From: Candidatus Binatus sp.
GTDB taxonomy: Bacteria; Desulfobacterota; Binatia; Binatales; Binataceae
Assembly (NCBI RefSeq): GCF_030646925.1
Contig: NZ_JAUSKL010000030.1
Coordinates: forward strand, 1 to 64,000
DNA length: 64,000 nucleotides
Direction of reading: 5' to 3'
Under the pieces are notes generated by a model. It saw nothing but the letters and a program-made list of their open reading frames with translations. It did not search any database and was not told the origin of the DNA. How positions within the stretch are numbered: position 1 is the first letter of the stretch; the number at the start of each line of letters is the position of its first letter. Both the position numbers and the translations under genes were made by a program. Shown piece after piece: positions 60,141-64,000 of this stretch.

Positions 60141-61670
60141 TCACTCGCGCTTGGGCGTCCAGCGCAGGATCGGGCGGCGCGCGGCCTCGGCCTCGTCCAC
60201 GCGCGAGACCGCGGTCGTCTGCGGCGCATTCTTCACGCTCGCGGGATCCTGCAACGCCTCGTCGTAGATACGCTCCATCACACTGACGAAGTTGTCGAGA
60301 ATCTCCTTGCTCTCGGTCTCGGTCGGCTCGATCATCAGCGCGCCCGGCACCACCAGCGGAAAATAAATCGTCGGCGGATGGATGCCGAAATCGAGCAGCC
60401 GTTTCGCGATTTCGAGCGTGCTGACGTCTGCGCGCTTTTCGAGATCGTGCGAGAGCACGCATTCATGCATCGAGGGTTCCGCGGTCGCGCTCGGGAAATG
60501 TCCCTCGAGCCGCTTGCGGACGTAGTTCGCGCCGAGAATCGCGAGCCGGCTCGTCATCGCGAGTCCGTCGCCGCCGAGCGCCAGGATGTACGCATACGCG
60601 CGCACGATCATGCCGAAGTTGTTGTGGAACGATCGGAGCCGTCCGATCGAATCGGGCCGCTCGGTATCGAACTGATAGCCGCTCGCCGTCTGCTTGATTC
60701 GCGGCATCGGCAGGAACGGCTCGAGATGCTGTTTCACCGCGACGGGTCCCGCGCCGGGACCGCCGCCGCCATGCGGCGTCGAGAACGTCTTGTGCAGGTT
60801 GAGCTGCACGAGATCGGCGCCCATGTGTCCGGGCTTGGCGACGCCCAGCAGCGCATTCATGTTGGCGCCGTCGAGATAGAGCATCGCGCCGCGCTCATGC
60901 AGCGCGGCGGCGATTTCCTGGATCTGCGGCTCGAAGATTCCGAGCGTGTTCGGATTGGTGACCATCATCGCGGCGACGTCGTCGCTCAGCAGGCGCCGCA
61001 CTTCGGCCGCCTCGAGATAGCCGCGCGAACTCGACTTCGCCACCACCACTTCGAATCCCGCAAGCGTGCAACTGGCCGGATTCGTCCCGTGCGCAGTGTC
61101 CGGAATGATCACCTTGTGCCGAGTCTCGCCGCGCTTCCGATGGTACGCGCGAATCAGCAGCAGGCCGGTCAGCTCACCCTGCGCGCCAGCCGCGGGATGC
61201 AACGAGACGGCATCCATGCCGGTGATCTCCGCGAGCGCCGCTTCCATCCGCGCGATCAGTTCGAGCGCGCCCTGCGCCAGATGGGCCGGCGTCGCTGGAT
61301 GGAGTCCCGCAAATCCCGGCAGCGACGCCATCTCGTCGTTGAGCAGCGGGTTGTATTTCATCGTGCACGAGCCGAGCGGATAGAACTGGATCGCCTGCGC
61401 GAAGTTGAGTTGCGAGAGGCGCAGGAAATGACGCAGCACCTGCGGCTCGCTGAGTTCGGGGAATCCGTCGAGTTGCTGGCGGCAAAGTTCCGCGCCCAGG
61501 ATGTCTGCGCCGCGGCGAGCGCCCAAGGCCTTCGGCGATACGTCGGCGCCGCGGCGTCCTTCCGACGACAGTTCGAAGATCAACGGCACGCCGGCGGTCG
61601 GTTCGAGGCCGGTCGCGGCCGGCGCTTTTTCGATCGGCGCGATTTTGCTGATTCTGCCCGCGCTCGCCAT
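60141..61670 (-). CDS. gcvPB: Glycine decarboxylase P-protein, subunit 2
   Basis: 509 aa. PLP lysine in VQLNLHKTFSTPHGGGGPGAG. C-terminal half of the P-protein in the split (two-gene) form. It starts with an ATG that overlaps the gcvPA stop by one base (TGATG); a GTG one codon earlier is also possible. Glycine is decarboxylated and the aminomethyl group passed to lipoylated GcvH. Confidence 0.95.
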   Translation of the reverse strand: MASAGRISKIAPIEKAPAATGLEPTAGVPLIFELSSEGRRGADVSPKALGARRGADILGAELCRQQLDGFPELSEPQVLRHFLRLSQLNFAQAIQFYPLGSCTMKYNPLLNDEMASLPGFAGLHPATPAHLAQGALELIARMEAALAEITGMDAVSLHPAAGAQGELTGLLLIRAYHRKRGETRHKVIIPDTAHGTNPASCTLAGFEVVVAKSSSRGYLEAAEVRRLLSDDVAAMMVTNPNTLGIFEPQIQEIAAALHERGAMLYLDGANMNALLGVAKPGHMGADLVQLNLHKTFSTPHGGGGPGAGPVAVKQHLEPFLPMPRIKQTASGYQFDTERPDSIGRLRSFHNNFGMIVRAYAYILALGGDGLAMTSRLAILGANYVRKRLEGHFPSATAEPSMHECVLSHDLEKRADVSTLEIAKRLLDFGIHPPTIYFPLVVPGALMIEPTETESKEILDNFVSVMERIYDEALQDPASVKNAPQTTAVSRVDEAEAARRPILRWTPKRE

Positions 61671-63019
61671 CACCGCACCTCCGCGATTGCCGCTGCGAGC
61701 GAGCTGAATTCGCCTGTGTGATTCATCTCGGTGACCGCGATCAGTAGCGCGTCGGAAAGCTCGGGATAGTCGATGCCCAATGCCAGCCCTGCGAGGATTT
61801 TTTTCTTTTCCGCCTGTTCGATCGCCGCCGTGGGCCCCGCGACCTTCGCCGTGAACTCATTGAAGAACGGACCCGTGAAGCGCCGCTCGATACCCGCCGC
61901 GAGCAACACGTCGGCCGCCTGATGCGCCAGTTCGACGTTGCGCTCGGCCAAATCGCGCAGCCCCTGCTTGCCCATCAGCGAGAGGTAAACCGTTACCGCC
62001 AGCGCGCACAGCGAATGGTTGGTGCAGATGTTCGAGGTCGCGCGCTCGCGCCGGATATGCTGCTCGCGCGTCGCGAGCGTCAAGGTGAATGCGCGCCGCC
62101 CGTCGCGATCGTGGGTCTGGCCGATCAACCGCCCCGGCATCTGGCGCAGATGGGTCATCCGCGCCGCGAGAAATCCCACGCCCGGTCCGCCGTATTGCAG
62201 CGGCAATCCGATACTCTGGCCCTCGCCGACGGCGATATCGACGCCGAGTTCGCCCGGCGCTCGCAGCAATCCGAGCGCGAGCGGTTCGGTGGTCACGGAA
62301 ATCGCGAGCGCGCCCACGCGATGCGTCGTATCGACGATCGTTTTCAGCGGCTCGATCACGCCGAACGCGTTCGGATAGCCCGTAACGGTGCACAGCAGAC
62401 GATCGTTCGCGACGCGCTCGAGTTCAGCCGCGCTGGTCATTCCCGATTTGTCGTCGAACGGCGCCTCGACGATTTCGAGGCCACCGAGCGCGCTCAGATA
62501 AGTGCGGATCGTCGCGCGATACTCGGGCCACAGCGCGCGCGAGAGGGCGACGACTGGCCGCTTCGGCATCAGGCGCCGGCACATCAGCACCGCTTCTGCC
62601 GCCGCCGACGCGCCGTCGTACATGCTTGCGTTGGCGACTTCCATCGAGGTGAGTTGCGTGATCAGCGTCTGAAATTCGAAGATCGCCTGCGTGGTGCCCT
62701 GGCTCGCCTCGGCCTGGTAGGGCGTGTAGCTCGTCGCAAATTCCGCGCGCGCGGTCACGGCGCGCACCGCGGCCGGCACGTAATGGCGATAGTAGCCGCC
62801 GCCGAGAAAACTCGTGAAGCCGCTGGCGCCCTGATTGAGCGCGGCCAGCGCGCCGAGTTCGCTCGCGACTTCGTATTCGGTGCGTCCCGGCGCGAGATCG
62901 ATTCTGGCGCTCGCGCGCAGGTTCGCCGGCAGATGCGCGATCAAATCCTCAAGACTCTTCGCGCCGATCGTGTCGAGCATCGAGGCGATATCCGCCTCGG
63001 TATGTGGCATGAATCTCAT
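61670..63019 (-). CDS. gcvPA: Glycine decarboxylase P-protein, subunit 1
   Basis: 449 aa, N-terminal half of split P-protein. FMPHTEADIASMLDTIGAKSLEDLIAHLP opens it and FTSFLGGGYYRHYVP, TPYQAEASQGTTQAIFEFQT and SMYDGASAAAEAVLM are diagnostic. Co-translated with gcvPB. Upstream is gcvT with 40 nt between, with no gcvH in that gap. Confidence 0.95.
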   Translation of the reverse strand: MRFMPHTEADIASMLDTIGAKSLEDLIAHLPANLRASARIDLAPGRTEYEVASELGALAALNQGASGFTSFLGGGYYRHYVPAAVRAVTARAEFATSYTPYQAEASQGTTQAIFEFQTLITQLTSMEVANASMYDGASAAAEAVLMCRRLMPKRPVVALSRALWPEYRATIRTYLSALGGLEIVEAPFDDKSGMTSAAELERVANDRLLCTVTGYPNAFGVIEPLKTIVDTTHRVGALAISVTTEPLALGLLRAPGELGVDIAVGEGQSIGLPLQYGGPGVGFLAARMTHLRQMPGRLIGQTHDRDGRRAFTLTLATREQHIRRERATSNICTNHSLCALAVTVYLSLMGKQGLRDLAERNVELAHQAADVLLAAGIERRFTGPFFNEFTAKVAGPTAAIEQAEKKKILAGLALGIDYPELSDALLIAVTEMNHTGEFSSLAAAIAEVR

Positions 63020-63059
63020 CGGTAGTGGAGGTTCCCCCGTTTGAACTTCGACGATTCAA

Positions 63060-64000
63060 TCATATGGCCGACCTTGTCGCACCTGTCGCCGCGCGCCGAT
63101 AGAACGGCCTCGCGACCACCTTCGCCGGCACCTTGCGACCGCGGATTTCAACTTCGAGCGCGCTGCCCGCTTTATCCGAGATCGCGGCGTCGTCGCCGGT
63201 GAGATAGCCCATCGCGACCGGCCGCTCGAGCGAAGGCGCGAAAGTCCCGCTGGTAACGATTCCGGCGCGCCGGCCGTCGCGAAGTATCGGATAACCCTGG
63301 CGCGCGACGTTCTTCCCGTCGTCGGTCATAAGTCCCGCGAGTCTTTTCTTGAGCCCGAGTTGCCGCTGCGCGCTCAGCGCCGGCTCGCCGATAAACGGAC
63401 GCCCAAGCTTCACGAAGATGCCGAGGCCCGCTTCGAGCGGCGAGGTCTCGCGATCGAGTTCGTGGCCATAGAGCGGGAGCCCGGCCTCGAGCCGCAGCGT
63501 ATCGCGCGCGCCGAGCCCGATAGGCTTGATTCCGTCGGGCGCGCCCGCTTCGAAGATCGCCTCGAAGAGATGCTCGGCGCGCGAATTTTCGACGAACAGC
63601 TCGACGCCATCTTCGCCGGTATAGCCGGTGCGCGCGACGATACAAGCGACGCCCGCGACTTTGCCGATAGCAACGCCGAACCGCGCGATCTCCGCTACCG
63701 GGAATTCCGCGACTTTTGCGACGATCTCAATCGCGCGCGGCCCCTGCACGGCGACCAGAGCGCTCGCGTCGCTGACATCCTCGAAATCCGCCAAGCCGGC
63801 ATTCAACTCGACGATCCATTCGCGGTCCACGTCGATATTCGACGCGTTGACGCACAGCATATAGCGCTGGGGACCGAGCCGGTACACGATCAGGTCGTCG
63901 ATCGTGCCGCCGTCCTCCGTGCACATGACAGTGTACTGCGCCTGACCCTCCTTCAGCTTCGAGGCGGAGTTGGTGAACGTCCCCTCGAGCAGGGCGAGCG
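63060..64000 (-). CDS. gcvT: Aminomethyltransferase (glycine cleavage T-protein), partial
   Basis: The frame stays open to the window end; about 313 codons are visible and the N-terminus is missing. MCTEDGGTIDDLIVYRLG carries the folate-site Asp; NASNIDVDREWI, ARTGYTGEDGVELFVE and the barrel domain FVKLGRPFIGEPAL are family blocks. It releases ammonia and makes methylene-THF. First of a gcvT-gcvPA-gcvPB unit. Confidence 0.95.
   Translation of the reverse strand, partial: LALLEGTFTNSASKLKEGQAQYTVMCTEDGGTIDDLIVYRLGPQRYMLCVNASNIDVDREWIVELNAGLADFEDVSDASALVAVQGPRAIEIVAKVAEFPVAEIARFGVAIGKVAGVACIVARTGYTGEDGVELFVENSRAEHLFEAIFEAGAPDGIKPIGLGARDTLRLEAGLPLYGHELDRETSPLEAGLGIFVKLGRPFIGEPALSAQRQLGLKKRLAGLMTDDGKNVARQGYPILRDGRRAGIVTSGTFAPSLERPVAMGYLTGDDAAISDKAGSALEVEIRGRKVPAKVVARPFYRRAATGATRSAI

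Overview
The window is a 64 kb piece of a high-GC chromosome from a Gram-negative-type soil or environmental bacterium. It carries housekeeping genes (miaB, coaD, rsmD, ispD, ispH, rimI, carD, a Fur-family regulator, complex I genes and the glycine cleavage genes) with no phage, plasmid, rRNA or tRNA genes. MEP-pathway isoprenoid genes, split glycine decarboxylase, MoaD-MoaE fusion, CHAD and Ppx/GppA proteins, CaiB-type CoA transferase, hot-dog hydratases and Rieske dioxygenase point to a Desulfobacterota- or Binatota-like lineage. That placement is inference from gene content only.

Layout. 1-6 kb: a ferredoxin-Hsp20 fusion, rimI, carD with a clear terminator, ispD, then on the minus strand a diiron oxygenase-like protein and a MaoC-type heterodimeric hydratase pair, then phhB. 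6-15.6 kb: a Rieske dioxygenase alpha/beta pair divergent from an acyl-CoA-dehydrogenase-fold flavoprotein, miaB, a universal stress protein, a Fur regulator, a CaiB/BaiF CoA transferase and an alpha/beta hydrolase. 15.7-23 kb: a minus-strand run with sppA, a GST, a secreted phosphodiesterase, an aminotransferase, coaD and rsmD. 23-30.7 kb: nuoE-H-J-K-L-M-N, mostly linked by ATGA-type overlaps; nuoA-D, F, G and I are not in the window. 31-38.5 kb: RidA with a Lys-rich tail, a small lipoprotein, an amino-acid permease, a second GST, an arsR-arsM arsenic module, and a DCC protein coupled to a free-standing LeuA-type regulatory domain. 38.6-43.4 kb: a lytic transglycosylase, a D-aminoacylase-like amidohydrolase and a secreted protein. 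43.4-48.1 kb: a minus-strand operon ppx/gppA - TMK-like - TMK-like (Walker A Lys changed to Arg) - CHAD - sixA, the strongest candidate for an uncharacterised multi-gene system. 48-56.5 kb: a DHA2 drug exporter, PNPOx, a deoxynucleoside kinase, a TPR lipoprotein, an AT-richer PD-(D/E)XK nuclease gene enclosed by a perfect 31-bp inverted repeat, ispH, and moaB with a fused moaDE. 56.8-64 kb: a MerA/lipoamide-dehydrogenase-like flavoprotein, a cold-shock protein, an amidohydrolase, and gcvPB-gcvPA-gcvT (gcvT cut by the window end; no gcvH between them).

Many intergenic gaps hold short palindromic repeats of at least five families, several joined into mosaics like enterobacterial BIMEs. They lie mostly at gene ends and make up most of the non-coding DNA that shows recognisable structure.
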